64,000 bases of DNA from VAZQ01 sp963817015 (GCA_963817015.1 CAWFMV010000016.1:296333-360332), one strand, 5' to 3'; numbered from the stretch's first letter, positions 10,155-19,993 are shown. Notes: generated from the letters alone by a model not told the origin. A program made the numbers and translations.

Positions 10155-10934
10155 ATGCGCATCGTTGATCTGTCGGTTCCGCTCGAAAATGATGTTGTTG
10201 CCGATCCGCCCGGATTCGGGCCCGCAATCCAGTATCTCGGACACAAGGACACGATCTCCTCGTTGCAGATGGCTTTCGCTGGCCTCAAGCCGGAGGATCT
10301 GCCGGACGGCGAGGGCTGGGCGATCGAGGCGATCAAGCTGTCGACGCACAACGGCACGCATCTCGATGCGCCCTGGCACTACGCCTCGACCATGGACAAC
10401 GGCAAGCGAGCGATCACCATCGACGAGGTGCCGCTCGACTGGTGCTATCGGCCCGGCGTGAAGCTCGACTTTCGCCACCTGCCCGACGGCCATGTGGTGA
10501 GCGCGCAGGAGGTGGAGGACGAGCTCAAGCGCATCGGCCATGTGCTCAAGCCGCTCGACATCGTGCTGGTCAACACCGCTGCCGGCGCCCGCTATGGTCA
10601 GCCCGATTATGTCAACCGCGGCTGCGGCATGGGCCGCGAGGCCACGCTTTACTTAACCTCGCGCGGCGTGCGCGTGACCGGCACCGACGGCTGGTCATGG
10701 GATGCGCCGTTTGTTCACACCGCCAAGCGCTTTGCTGCGACCGGCGATGCCTCGATCATCTGGGAGGGGCACAAGGCGAGCCGCGAGATCGGCTATTGCC
10801 ATATCGAGAAGCTGCACAATCTTGAATCTCTGCCCGGCAACGGATTTCTGGTGGCGTGTTTTCCGGTCAAGATCCGCGCCGCGTCGGCGGGCTGGACCCG
10901 GGCGGTCGCGATTCTCGAGGACGACACGCGGTGA
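10155..10934 (+). CDS. Cyclase family protein (kynurenine formamidase-like metal hydrolase)
   Basis: The 259-residue protein carries the signature HNGTHLDAPWHY at residues 65-76, whose His and Asp residues bind the catalytic metal in cyclase/KynB-type hydrolases. A second conserved segment is VTGTDGWSWDAPF. An AACAGGAGAA tract precedes the start. No signal peptide is seen, so it should act in the cytoplasm. The family hydrolyses amides, lactones or related bonds; no neighbour names the substrate. The secreted amidohydrolase just upstream suggests a shared degradative route. Confidence 0.8.
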   Translation: MRIVDLSVPLENDVVADPPGFGPAIQYLGHKDTISSLQMAFAGLKPEDLPDGEGWAIEAIKLSTHNGTHLDAPWHYASTMDNGKRAITIDEVPLDWCYRPGVKLDFRHLPDGHVVSAQEVEDELKRIGHVLKPLDIVLVNTAAGARYGQPDYVNRGCGMGREATLYLTSRGVRVTGTDGWSWDAPFVHTAKRFAATGDASIIWEGHKASREIGYCHIEKLHNLESLPGNGFLVACFPVKIRAASAGWTRAVAILEDDTR

Positions 10935-11151
10935 GGGCTGCCGGCTGGCGGCGACGTGCGTAATTGGGATGTGACGGTGCGCCGCCGTCGGCCGGACTTC
11001 CGGTGCGCCCGCAAAGCAGTTACTGTCTGCTCAGACTTGAGACGTCAACCGGCGAAAGTCGGTTGAGCGGCGCGTAACGACGCGTCGCGCGCCAAAAGAA
11101 ACGATAACGACGAACAGACAAAATACATCCGTGTCTTCAGGGAGGACACTC

Positions 11152-12000
11152 ATGACTCGCCAAGGCGGCATCCTATCGCTCGCTGTCGTAGGCTTGCTGA
11201 GCGCCATGCTCATTGCGGCGCCGGCGCAGGAGAAGAGCAAATATCCCGAGTGGTCGGGGCAATGGACCAGGGTCCCCGATGGCGGCCCGCCGCGCTACGA
11301 TCCAAGCAAACCCATTCGCAAGCAGGAAGCGCCGCTCAAGCCGGAGTTCCAGGCTCGTCTCGAGGCCAGCATGAAGGATCAGGATGAGGGAGGGCAGGGC
11401 CTCGACATGGCTTATAGCTGCCGGCCGCCCGGCATGCCGCGAATGATGTCGGGCGTGGCCCGCATGGAATTCCTGATCGCACCGGACATGACGCGCATTC
11501 TGTTTGACCGCAACGACTATGCGCCGCGGCGCATCTACACCGATGGGCGTGACTGGCCCAAGTTCACCCTCGATGACAACACCTTTCCCGGCTACTCCAT
11601 CGGCAAATGGGTCGATACGGATGGTGACGGCCGCTACGACGAACTACAGGTCGAGACCCGCCACGTGCGCGGACCGCGCACCTGGGATCAGAGCGGCATG
11701 CCGATGGCCGATGACGACGAAGGCGTCATCAAGGAGCGGCTCTTCCTCGACAAGGACAAGCCGGGCATCCTTCACAACGAGATTGTCACGACCGACAACT
11801 CGCTGACGCGGCCTTGGAAGGTCATGAAAAACTATCGCCGCCTGCCGGACATCGAATGGGGTGAAAACAACTGCATCGAAGGCCAGACCTGGGTCACCAT
11901 CGGCGCGGAGGTCTATTACCTGAGCGGCGATGGCACGATCATGCCCACCAAGAAGGGGCAGGCGCCGCCGGATCTGAAATATTTCCCTCAGGCGAAGTAG
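11152..12000 (+). CDS. Secreted protein of unknown function
   Basis: ATG 11152 follows GGGAGGACACTC. The first 24 or so residues are a signal peptide ending AAPAQE. The mature 258 residues contain YPEWSGQW near the N-terminus, a Cys in YSCRPPGMPR, a central acidic segment VDTDGDGRYDELQVETRHV and a Cys in ENNCIEGQTW near the end. The acidic segment looks like a Ca-binding DxDxDG loop, and the two Cys could pair. I do not recognise an enzymatic family. It stands alone between the cyclase and the alpha/beta hydrolase. Confidence 0.7.
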   Translation: MTRQGGILSLAVVGLLSAMLIAAPAQEKSKYPEWSGQWTRVPDGGPPRYDPSKPIRKQEAPLKPEFQARLEASMKDQDEGGQGLDMAYSCRPPGMPRMMSGVARMEFLIAPDMTRILFDRNDYAPRRIYTDGRDWPKFTLDDNTFPGYSIGKWVDTDGDGRYDELQVETRHVRGPRTWDQSGMPMADDDEGVIKERLFLDKDKPGILHNEIVTTDNSLTRPWKVMKNYRRLPDIEWGENNCIEGQTWVTIGAEVYYLSGDGTIMPTKKGQAPPDLKYFPQAK

Positions 12001-12206
12001 GAACGGTCCGCCGCCTCAAGCTTCACAATCTCGCGCGTTGGCCTGCCGTCGGCTTTCTGGGTGAATCTTTTCCTGGCAGGATGATCATGGCATCGGCGCT
12101 CGGGTCCCGGCAGTCGCCATCCTGAAGGCGACAACTCCGCACGGGACTGCGGCGATGGCGCGCGCGGTTGTTGGGGGTGGCCGTTGGGGCGGCCAATGGG
12201 GGCGGC

Positions 12207-13235
12207 ATGAGTGAGCCGCGAGAGCGAAGCAGGAGCAAATGGCTGCGGCCGGCGATCGTGGTGTTCACGATCCTGCCGTTGCTGTTGCTGTCCGCGCTGG
12301 TTGCGTTCCAGGTCAGTCCCTGGCCGTCCGTGCTGCTCATCCGCCGCGCCTTCAACGAGGATGCCCAGAAAGCGTCGCAGGCGCTGGAGAAGCACGTTCC
12401 GCCGGCGCTTTCGGCGCAACTCAACGAGCACTACGACCCGGCCGATCCCGACGCCCTGCTTGACGTGTTCTATCCGTCCGCGATTGCGGACAAGCCGCTT
12501 CCCACCATCGTGTGGGTGCATGGCGGCGGCTGGATCTCGGGCAGCAAGGACGACATTGCCAACTACGGAAAAGTGCTCGCCGGCAAGGGCTATACGGTGG
12601 TCGGCGTCGACTATTCGCTCGCGCCTGGAAAGACCTTTCCGACTCCGATCCGGCAGGTGAACGCCGCGCTCGGCTATGTGCTCAAGAACGCGGAGCGGCT
12701 GCGGGTCGATCCCGATCATATCGTGCTGGCCGGCGATTCCGGCGGTGCCCATATCGCCGCCGTCACCGCCAACGCGATTGCAGTCCCGTCCTATGCGGCC
12801 ACACTCGGCATCGTGCCGGCGATCGAGCGGCGGCAGCTCGCGGCGCTGCTGCTCTATTGCGGCCCGTACACCATCGACGGCGTCAATCTCGACGGGCCGT
12901 TCGGCAGGTTCCTGAGCACGGTGCTGTGGTCGTTCAGCGGCAGCAAGGATTTCAAGAGCAATCCCAATTTCGGGGCAGCCTGGGTGCTCAATCACGTGAC
13001 GGCGGAGTTTCCGCCGTCCTTCATCTCGGCCGGCAACGCCGATCCGCTGCTGCCGCAGTCGATCGCGCTTGCGGATACGCTCGCGAGCCGCGGCGTGCGG
13101 GTCGAGCGCCTGTTCTTTTCGGCCGACCACCGGCCGGCTTTGCCACACGAATATCAGTTCAACCTGGACAACGAGGCCGGCCGGCTCGCGCTCGAGCGCT
13201 CGGTCGCGTTCCTGGCGCGCCAGATCAGGCAATAG
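12207..13235 (+). CDS. Membrane-anchored alpha/beta hydrolase (esterase/lipase, HSL-like)
   Basis: One transmembrane helix lies at residues 14-34, placing the catalytic part in the periplasm. HGGGW at 105-109 is the oxyanion motif of hormone-sensitive-lipase-type esterases. GDSGG at 176-180 carries nucleophile Ser178. NADPLLPQ supplies the likely catalytic Asp, and a His in RPALPHEYQF near residue 310 completes the triad. The length of 342 residues fits. The start at 12207 (MSEPRERSRSK) is preferred to the upstream ATG at 12168 because it leaves a short basic cytoplasmic tail. It probably acts on a carboxylic ester. Confidence 0.8.
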   Translation: MSEPRERSRSKWLRPAIVVFTILPLLLLSALVAFQVSPWPSVLLIRRAFNEDAQKASQALEKHVPPALSAQLNEHYDPADPDALLDVFYPSAIADKPLPTIVWVHGGGWISGSKDDIANYGKVLAGKGYTVVGVDYSLAPGKTFPTPIRQVNAALGYVLKNAERLRVDPDHIVLAGDSGGAHIAAVTANAIAVPSYAATLGIVPAIERRQLAALLLYCGPYTIDGVNLDGPFGRFLSTVLWSFSGSKDFKSNPNFGAAWVLNHVTAEFPPSFISAGNADPLLPQSIALADTLASRGVRVERLFFSADHRPALPHEYQFNLDNEAGRLALERSVAFLARQIRQ

Positions 13236-13377
13236 CGCGCTATTGCGGCTGCCGCTGATTCGGCTCGTAAGCAATAGTTTTTACGAGCAGTAATTCACAA
13301 CATCCTGTTGCCAGTAACCCTTCACCGTCGCTGCAAATTCTACAATCGCGGATCGATAATTGATTCGCGAGGAATCC

Positions 13378-14425
13378 ATGAAGCGCGCCGCGACGATCCT
13401 GGTAGTCGCGTTATGTGTTGTCTCGAATAGCCGTCTGGCCTGGTCCTGGAGCGGGAACGGGCATCGCACCGTCGGCATGATCGCCGATCTCGTCCTGGAG
13501 CGATATCCGAAGATCCGCGAGCGGGTCGCCGCCATCCTGGACGGCAACAGCTTGTCCGAGGCTTCAGTGTGGGCGGATTGTGCCAAAGGCTATCGATACT
13601 GCCACCGTTCGCTGACCGACGAGGAGAAAGCGTTCGTCAAGCACAATCCGGGGCATCATGCGTTTCACTATACGGATGTGCCGATCCAGCAGGGTGCCTA
13701 TAAAGCGGGAACGGCCGGCACTGCCGACAACGACATCGTGCGCGTGCTCGCCCATGCCATCAATGTGCTGCGAGGGAAAGCCCCGAACGAGGGCCCGGCG
13801 ACCCTCAACGAGCGTGAAGCGCTCTGGCTGATTGCCCATCTCGTCGGCGACATCCATCAGCCGCTGCATGTGGGGGCGATTTACTACGACAAGGATTGTG
13901 CTTCTATCGTCGATCCCAACGTGGTCGCGAAGGACTTGCCTGAATTTGGCATTGGCTCAGTGGTCATGTCGACGCGCGGCGGCAACGAACTCAAGGTCGG
14001 CAGCAAGAGTCTTCACGCTTACTGGGATGACGGCACCGTCAAGGGAGCCATGCGGCTTGCCGGCGTGCGTGACTTGTCGATCGATGGTTTCGCCAAGGTG
14101 GTCGTCGGCGCGCCGCCGCAGGCCTGGCGGCCAACCGGCGATCCGGAGACCTGGCCGGCGCAATGGGCGACCGAGTTCGCTTCTACTTGCTCGCAGCGCG
14201 CTCACCCAGATCGAGATCGGGCCGGGGGCGGTCGAGGCAGGTAGCAAATGCACCTGGCCGATCACGCTGCAGCGAAACTATACGGATTGGTCCAACCGCC
14301 AGACTTTGGCTCAGCTGGGCAAAGCGGGCTTCCGCCTCGCCGAGGTCTTGCGCGTGGTCGTTACGCCGCAAGGCGCGGGCGAAGATCAGCCGACAGGATC
14401 GATCTCAAATCGCCCGCGTCGATAG
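13378..14425 (+). CDS. Secreted S1/P1-type nuclease (frameshift near 14190)
   Basis: This is a zinc-dependent single-strand nuclease of the S1/P1 family. A signal peptide of 23 residues leaves Trp24 as the mature N-terminus (WSWSGNGHRTVG), as the family needs for zinc binding. Other ligand motifs are ASVWAD, HAFHYTDVP, LIAHLVGDIHQPLH and NELKVGSKSLHAYWDD. An AGGAA site precedes ATG 13378. The reading frame shifts after TEFASTCSQRA. The rest (LTQIEIGPGAVEAG, GKAGFRLAEVL) continues in another frame to 14425, giving about 348 residues, slightly longer than typical. It probably scavenges nucleotides from external nucleic acids. Confidence 0.85.
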
Positions 14426-14558
14426 TAGTACCAAGCGTCAGTCCGGCGGGCAGAAGTCTGGTGTTAAGTCTGCTGGCCCTACGGCTGCGAAATGCGGTAG
14501 CCTCGTCTCCACGACCGACCCGCATTCCAACAATCGTCGGCGTGGAGGAGGACGACCC

Positions 14559-15248
14559 ATGCAAATCACTCGCCGTGAATCCATGCAGTTGTCGACCGGC
14601 GCATTGGCCTCATTCTCGGGGCTTGCGGTCTCGCAGGCCGCCGCGCAGACCGTGCCCGCAGGCTTGGCCGAAACCCAGCTGCGCAACATCTCGTCGCTGC
14701 CGCTCAAGCCGGATGGCTCGGCGCCCGAATACACGCCGCAGGAGGCCGGCACCATAACGGGCGTGCTCTGGCGCACCAAGAACCAGACCCCTGACATCGA
14801 GTTCGACTATCGCAAGATCAACATCAAGGTCGATGCGCGCGGCACCGCCAAGCTCTCCGGCACGCTGACCTTCCCCGATCTCGAGAAATTGCCGCGCCAC
14901 TCCTATGTGACGCTTCTGCAATGCGGCGCCGCGACGCCACGTGGCATTGTGAAATGGAGCGGCGTCCGTTTCTCCGATTTTGCCAACATGGTCGGCACCC
15001 AGCGCTTCGCCAGCTATGGCCGGCTGATCGGGTCGGACGGCTATTACATCGACGAGGACATGGCGACGCTCATGCACCCGCAGGTCGTGCTGGCGTGGCT
15101 GCTGAACGATCAGCCAATCCCGCCGCAGCACGGCGCGCCGCTGCGTCTGATCATCCCATTCCGCTACGGCGCCCGCAGCCTGAAGGCGATCACCGACATC
15201 CAGTTCACGGCGACGACCTTCGCGCCGGCGAAGCCCTGGCCGACCTGA
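14559..15248 (+). CDS. Tat-exported molybdopterin-dependent oxidoreductase-type protein
   Basis: ATG 14559 follows GGAGGAGGACGACCC. Residues 1-30 are a twin-arginine signal (TRRESMQLSTGALASF, cleavage near AAAQT). The mature part resembles the sulfite-oxidase/MsrP molybdopterin-binding domain: FPDLEKLPRHSYVTLLQC with Cys122 as probable Mo ligand, then GIVKWSGVRFSDF, DGYYIDEDM and LRLIIPFRYGARSLK. At 229 residues it has one domain only and no dimerisation domain or haem. Tat export agrees with folding around the cofactor in the cytoplasm. The electron partner and substrate are unknown. Confidence 0.75.
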   Translation: MQITRRESMQLSTGALASFSGLAVSQAAAQTVPAGLAETQLRNISSLPLKPDGSAPEYTPQEAGTITGVLWRTKNQTPDIEFDYRKINIKVDARGTAKLSGTLTFPDLEKLPRHSYVTLLQCGAATPRGIVKWSGVRFSDFANMVGTQRFASYGRLIGSDGYYIDEDMATLMHPQVVLAWLLNDQPIPPQHGAPLRLIIPFRYGARSLKAITDIQFTATTFAPAKPWPT

Positions 15249-15267
15249 GCAGCGGTTATAGTTGGAC

Positions 15268-15289
15268 GGCCCGCCAATCCCGGCGGGCC
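15268..15289. terminator. Bidirectional hairpin terminator
   Basis: GGCCCGCC (15268-15275) pairs perfectly with GGCGGGCC (15282-15289) around a 6-base loop. It lies exactly between the convergent molybdopterin gene and TIR-repeat gene and could serve both strands. No strong T-run is present. Confidence 0.6.
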
Positions 15290-15300
15290 ACTCCAAGCGC

Positions 15301-17739
15301 TCAGTGCCGAGGCCCGAACAGCGCCTCGATCTCGTCCATCAAGGGGTGGGTGAGCCCGGCTTGGCGCAATTCGGCGAAGTCTTCAAGGACGGCGGCTTCC
15401 CAGGATTTGTCGCCCACCACCCGCTGCTCGCCGCGATAGCGCAGATAGACCGCTCTTGCCGCGTCCCCGCGTTCGAGAAACATGAGAGCATGCGCGCGGT
15501 TGCCATGGAGCCAGATCAGATCGGGCGCGAGCGACAGGGTCTGATCCGCGCATTCGAGTGCGATCGCAAATTTGCGAGCCAACACGAATTTGTAGGCAAC
15601 GCCGCCGATCTTACTGATGGCAGTTAGTAGACCCTGCTGCCACTTCGTATTGCTGCGATCGATCGCGGCCACACGCTCTGCGATGGCGAGGTCGTTGCGA
15701 TACGCCCTGAGCGCCTCCTCGAGCTGGTCCTGCGCCTCCAGCACGTCGCCGATCTTGCTGTATGCGACCGACAAATCGCGCTGCCACTGCATATTGCCGG
15801 GATCGGCCGCGGCCAGGCGCTCCAAAACGGCGAGGCTGCCGCGGTAGGCCTGCAGCGCCTCCGCGGGCTGGCCCTGATCCCGCAGCACGTTGCCGATCTT
15901 GTCGTAGGAGACCGACAGATCGCGCTGCCATTCGGTATTGCTGGGATCGACCGCAGCCAGACGCTCCCGGATGGCGAGACTGCTGCGGTAGGTCTTGAGC
16001 GCCTCCGCGAGCTGTCCCTGTGCCAGCAGAACGTCGCCGATCTTGTTGTATGCGATCGACAGATCGCGCTGCCATTCGGTATTGCCGGGATCGGCCGCGG
16101 CCAGGCGCTCCATGATGGCGAGGCTGTCGCGGTAGGTTTTGAGCGCGTCCGCGATCTGGCCCTGCGCCTTCAGCACGTCGCCCACTCGTTCGTAGGCGAC
16201 CGACAGGCTGCGCTGCCGCCGCGTGTTGCTGGGATCGGCCGCGGCCAGACGCCTCGCGATGGCGAGGGAGTTACGGTAGGTCTTGAGCGCGTCCTCGAGC
16301 TTGCCCTGCACCACCAGCACGTCGCCGATCTTATTGTACGAGATCGCCAGATCGCTCTGCCAATAAATATTGTTGGGATCGGCCGCAGCCAGGCGCTCCA
16401 TGATGGCGAGGCTGTCGCGGTAGGCCTGGAGTGCGTCTGCAAGCAGGCCCTGATCCATCAGCACGTCGCCAACCTTATGGTAGGACACCGAGAGATCGCG
16501 CTGCCACCGCGGATTTCCGGGATTGATCGCGGCCAGACGCTCCTTGATGGCGAGGCCGTCGCGGTAGGCTTGAAGCGCATCCGCGAGCTTGCCTTGCACC
16601 TTCAGCACGTCACCGACCTTGTCGTAGGAGATCGACAGATCGCTCTGCCACAACGTATTGCCGGGGTCGGACGCGCCCAGGTGCTCCATGATGGCGAGGC
16701 CGTCGCGATAGGCCCTGAGCGCCGCATCGAGGTCGCCGAGTATCTGGTAAGTGTCGCCGAACTCGCCGAGCATCACCGACTGGCTGCGCTGCAGCGCCGG
16801 ATCGTCAGGTGCCGCGGCCGCAAGCTGCTCGAAACTCGCGCGGGCGGTGTCCAGGATCTTGCGGATCGTCTCGGCGCTTACTCCCTGTACGTTGCGCAGG
16901 CCTCGGGCGATATCGAAAACGAGAGTTTCGGCGGCGTGCTGCGCCAGCTTGAAATTGCGAGTCGCCTTGTCGCGCTCGTCGTTCGCCTGCGCCTCGTTAT
17001 GCTGCGCGATGCCGCGCTGCTCGACAGCGAGACCACGCTGCCAATAGGCAAACCCGGCCAGACCCAGCGCCACGACCAGCCCGGCGGCGAGGCTGCCGGT
17101 GAGAATGTTGCGGCCCCGCGTCGCGTCTTGCCGGCTCGCCCTGATGAAGGCCTGCGTCTCCTCGGTCGGCACCGGCGCCCCGCGCGGGCGGGCGGCGATC
17201 CAGCGCTCGGCCTGCTCCAGCACCGGGGAGCGCAGCAACAGCCCCGTTGGCCCCTTGGCCAGGGCCCAATGCCGGGCCTGTTCGCCGAACGTCGTATGTT
17301 GCCTGATCCAGGCGATGTCGGTGTCGAGCGCTTCGGCCAGACGATCTGCGCTCACCTCGAACCGCGCCTCATCATCGAAGAACACGAAGTTGAGCTTTGC
17401 GACCGCCTCCGGCACTTCAGTGCTGGTCACGGGACGCAACAGGATCGGTGCAAACCGCTTGTTCAAGGACGCCGCGAACGCAATCTCCTTGCGCGCCACG
17501 TCGGAGGCCGCCGAATCGGGACTCAGCACGAACACCACCGTGTCCGCGCGCGCGATCAGGACCTCGATGCGCTTCCACCAGTCCTCGAAGGCGTAGATGT
17601 CGGTGCGGTCGATGAGCGGCTCGAAGCCGCGCGTCTTCAGCGCCGCCTCGAGCCGATCCGCGAAGACCATGTCCTTGCGCGAATAGGAGATGAAGATCTT
17701 GGCGCGTGATGGGGCTGTGCCGGTCGCGTCCGCGGTCAT
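15301..17739 (-). CDS. TIR domain protein with transmembrane helix and eight 48-residue TPR-like repeats
   Basis: The 812-residue protein starts with a TIR domain (residues 13-150: KIFISYSRKD, FEDWWKRIEVLIARAD, VFVLSPDSAASDVARKEIAFA). Glu85 sits where TIR NAD-hydrolases have their catalytic Glu. A transmembrane helix follows at 212-233, then a charged coiled stretch at 235-265. From residue 325 to 708 a 48-residue unit repeats, of the pattern DLSxSYxKxGDVLxxQGxL. Trp occurs every 48 residues (364, 412, 460, 556, 604, 652, 700), with Arg at 508. The C-terminus contains one more TPR-like hairpin. The gene is intact, monocistronic and flanked by ordinary metabolic genes. It could be a membrane-bound sensor or an NAD-depleting defence effector; the sequence does not decide. 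Confidence 0.85.
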   Translation of the reverse strand: MTADATGTAPSRAKIFISYSRKDMVFADRLEAALKTRGFEPLIDRTDIYAFEDWWKRIEVLIARADTVVFVLSPDSAASDVARKEIAFAASLNKRFAPILLRPVTSTEVPEAVAKLNFVFFDDEARFEVSADRLAEALDTDIAWIRQHTTFGEQARHWALAKGPTGLLLRSPVLEQAERWIAARPRGAPVPTEETQAFIRASRQDATRGRNILTGSLAAGLVVALGLAGFAYWQRGLAVEQRGIAQHNEAQANDERDKATRNFKLAQHAAETLVFDIARGLRNVQGVSAETIRKILDTARASFEQLAAAAPDDPALQRSQSVMLGEFGDTYQILGDLDAALRAYRDGLAIMEHLGASDPGNTLWQSDLSISYDKVGDVLKVQGKLADALQAYRDGLAIKERLAAINPGNPRWQRDLSVSYHKVGDVLMDQGLLADALQAYRDSLAIMERLAAADPNNIYWQSDLAISYNKIGDVLVVQGKLEDALKTYRNSLAIARRLAAADPSNTRRQRSLSVAYERVGDVLKAQGQIADALKTYRDSLAIMERLAAADPGNTEWQRDLSIAYNKIGDVLLAQGQLAEALKTYRSSLAIRERLAAVDPSNTEWQRDLSVSYDKIGNVLRDQGQPAEALQAYRGSLAVLERLAAADPGNMQWQRDLSVAYSKIGDVLEAQDQLEEALRAYRNDLAIAERVAAIDRSNTKWQQGLLTAISKIGGVAYKFVLARKFAIALECADQTLSLAPDLIWLHGNRAHALMFLERGDAARAVYLRYRGEQRVVGDKSWEAAVLEDFAELRQAGLTHPLMDEIEALFGPRH
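15616..16767 (-). repeat. Eight 144-bp coding tandem repeats
   Basis: These are the DNA repeats encoding the 48-residue units of the TIR protein. Spacing is exactly 144 bp with no frame loss. Neighbouring units share long near-identical stretches (for example the GATCGGCCGCGGCCAG block), which suggests homogenisation by recombination. Confidence 0.85.
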
Positions 17740-17842
17740 GGAGCTCGCTCGTCTGCCCGACGGCCGCGACTGTGAATAGGCGATTCAGACAAATTCAAGG
17801 TGCGGCGTCAGCCTAACGAAGGACCCGCATCCCCCGTTCGGA

Positions 17843-18820
17843 CTACTCCGGCTTGATGTTAGCGAACTTGATGACCTTCGCCCACTTCTCAATCTCGGTC
17901 GCGATCAGGCGGCCGAAGTCGGCGGGCGAGCCGGGGATGATGGTGCCGCCAAGGTCCGCGAGCTTGGCCTTGATCTTCGGATCGGCGAGGCCAGCGTTGA
18001 CCTCACGGTTGAGCGTCGCGATCACGTCGGGCGGCGTGTTGCGGGGCGCGCCGATGCCGAACCAGGCGCTCGCCTCGTAGCCCGGCACGAACTGGGCGAT
18101 GCTCGGAACATTGGGCAACGCATCGCTGCGCGTCGCTGTGGTCACCGCCAGCGGACGCAGCTTGCCGGCGCGAATGAACTCGATCGAGGCGGGCAGGTTG
18201 TCGAAGGTCACCTGCACCTGACCGCCCATCAGGTCGGTCAGCAGCGGGGCCGAGCCACGGTAGGGGACGTGCGCCATCCTGATCCCGGTCATCATCTTGA
18301 ACAGCTCGCCCGAGACATGGATCGAGGTGCCGATGCCGGCAGAGCCCATGTTGAGCTTCTCGGGATTGGCCTTGGCATAGGCGATGAACTCCGGGACCGT
18401 CCGCACCGGCAGCGACGGCGTCACCTCCATGATGTTGGGCACCCGCATGATGCCGCCGACCGGCACGATGTCGGTCGCGAAATTGAAATTAAGCCTGTCG
18501 TAGAGCGTGGCGTTGATGGCGTTCGGCGCGTTGACGAAGAGGAGCGTGTAGCCGTCGGGCGCGGACTTGGCGACCGCTTCCGCCGCGATGTTGCCGCTTG
18601 CGCCAGGACGGTTCTCGACAATGAAGGGCTGGCCGAGCCGCTCGGCGAGCCATTCGCCGAACAGGCGCGCCAGGATGTCATTGGCGCCGCCCGCCGCGAA
18701 GCCGACCACGAAGCGTACCGGCTTGTTGGGGTAGGCCTGCGCCAGCGCGAAGCGCGAAGCGACGGGCAGCACAGCGGCGCCGGCTGCGAGTTGCAGGATC
18801 GTGCGGCGTGGCAGTCTCAT
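17843..18820 (-). CDS. Bug-family (TctC-like) periplasmic substrate-binding protein
   Basis: The start MRLPRRTILQLAAGAAVLP at 18820 follows GGGGGAGGAGCC and gives a twin-arginine-like signal ending ALAQAYPNKP. Family signatures follow: VRFVVGFAAGGANDILAR, ENRPGASGNIAAEAVA, PDGYTLLFVN, MGSAGIGTSIHVSGELF and VPYRGSAPLLTDL. The length of 325 residues is normal. Bug proteins capture carboxylates for tripartite tricarboxylate transporters, but no TctA/TctB membrane genes lie here, so it may serve a distant permease. The 3-hydroxyisobutyrate-type dehydrogenase is transcribed divergently from it. Confidence 0.88.
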   Translation of the reverse strand: MRLPRRTILQLAAGAAVLPVASRFALAQAYPNKPVRFVVGFAAGGANDILARLFGEWLAERLGQPFIVENRPGASGNIAAEAVAKSAPDGYTLLFVNAPNAINATLYDRLNFNFATDIVPVGGIMRVPNIMEVTPSLPVRTVPEFIAYAKANPEKLNMGSAGIGTSIHVSGELFKMMTGIRMAHVPYRGSAPLLTDLMGGQVQVTFDNLPASIEFIRAGKLRPLAVTTATRSDALPNVPSIAQFVPGYEASAWFGIGAPRNTPPDVIATLNREVNAGLADPKIKAKLADLGGTIIPGSPADFGRLIATEIEKWAKVIKFANIKPE

Positions 18821-19056
18821 GGCTCCTCCCCCGGAACTTTGTCGCAAGCTGTGCGGCGATCGATCGTGCGCATCTTTACGCCGGCAATGCGTCACAAGCC
18901 AGCATCGTTGTCGGTGAGGCGTCGAAAGATCGCAACCGCGGCTCGATCCGTTCGCGCGTGGCCATTCCGCCGCCAACATGGCCTTGCCTTCTCGCCTGAT
19001 GCGAGGAAACTGCAGCTGGTCGAGGCACACTCGCCGGCTCGAAGAGGACTAGAACG

Positions 19057-19956
19057 ATGAGCGACACAATCGTCCCACCGGCACCTGTGGCGGTGATCGG
19101 GCTCGGCAATATGGGGGTGCCGATGGGCGCCTGCCTGATCAAGGCCGGCTACGCGGTGACGGGCTTCGATCTCCTCGAGCCGGCGCGCCAGAAATTTGCC
19201 GCCGCGGGTGGACGCGTCGCCAACGACATGGCGGCCGCCGTTGCGGGAGCCCAGGCCGTCATCATGCTGCTGCCCAACGGCAAGATCGTACGCGAGGCGG
19301 TGAGCGCGATGCGCCCACATCTTAAGGCCGGCACCATCCTGATGGACATGAGCTCGTCCGATCCGATCGGCACCCGTTCGCTCGGCGAGGAGCTGAGCGC
19401 GGCCGGCATCGCGTTCATCGATGCCCCGGTATCAGGGGGCGTGGGGCGCGCCGTGACTGGCACGCTGGCCATCATGGTGGGCGGGGAGGGCGCGACCATC
19501 GATCGCGTTCAGCCGCTCTTGTCAGCCATGGGCGGCTCGATCTTCCGCACCGGCGCGCTCGGCTCCGGCCACGCCATGAAGGCGCTCAACAACTACGTCT
19601 CGGCGGCGGGCCTCGTTGCGGCGGTGGAAGCCCTGCAGGTCGGCCGCAAGTTCGGCCTTGATCCCGCGCTCATGGCCGACATCCTCAATGTCTCATCGGG
19701 CAAGAACAACACCACCGAGCTCAAGCTCAAGCAGTTCATCATCTCGGAAACCTTCGACGACGGATTTCCGCTGCGCCTGATGGCCAAGGATGTCCGCACC
19801 GCCGACGACATGGCCCACGCGCTCGGCATCGCGACGCCGCTCGCCGATCACTGCGCCCGCTTATGGGACGCGGCTGCGCGCGAACTGAACGAAAAGGCGA
19901 ACCACACCGAGATGATCCGCTACCTGCAGCGGCTTCCCAAACCGGACAAGCCCTGA
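19057..19956 (+). CDS. NAD(P)-dependent 3-hydroxyisobutyrate dehydrogenase family oxidoreductase
   Basis: An N-terminal Rossmann fold binds NAD(P) through GLGNMG at residues 15-20. The substrate-binding signature is APVSGGVGRAVTG at 123-135. Lys175 in GHAMKALNNY is the expected catalytic lysine. The length of 299 residues matches beta-hydroxyacid dehydrogenases, which oxidise 3-hydroxyisobutyrate, tartronate semialdehyde and similar acids. Position between a Bug binding protein and an MBL hydrolase suggests catabolism of an imported carboxylate. GAAGAGGACTAGAACG precedes the start. Confidence 0.85.
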   Translation: MSDTIVPPAPVAVIGLGNMGVPMGACLIKAGYAVTGFDLLEPARQKFAAAGGRVANDMAAAVAGAQAVIMLLPNGKIVREAVSAMRPHLKAGTILMDMSSSDPIGTRSLGEELSAAGIAFIDAPVSGGVGRAVTGTLAIMVGGEGATIDRVQPLLSAMGGSIFRTGALGSGHAMKALNNYVSAAGLVAAVEALQVGRKFGLDPALMADILNVSSGKNNTTELKLKQFIISETFDDGFPLRLMAKDVRTADDMAHALGIATPLADHCARLWDAAARELNEKANHTEMIRYLQRLPKPDKP

Positions 19957-19993
19957 GGGCATTGGTGGACAAGCCTTGATGGAAAGGACTGCA

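Noticed and set aside
15616..16767. Regular 144-bp repeats considered as a CRISPR-like or satellite array
   Set aside because: The repeats are in frame, code for the 48-residue units and have no unique spacers.
16477..17709. A 410-residue plus-strand frame opposite the TIR protein
   Set aside because: It is a high-GC antisense shadow. The minus strand has clear TIR and repeat structure.
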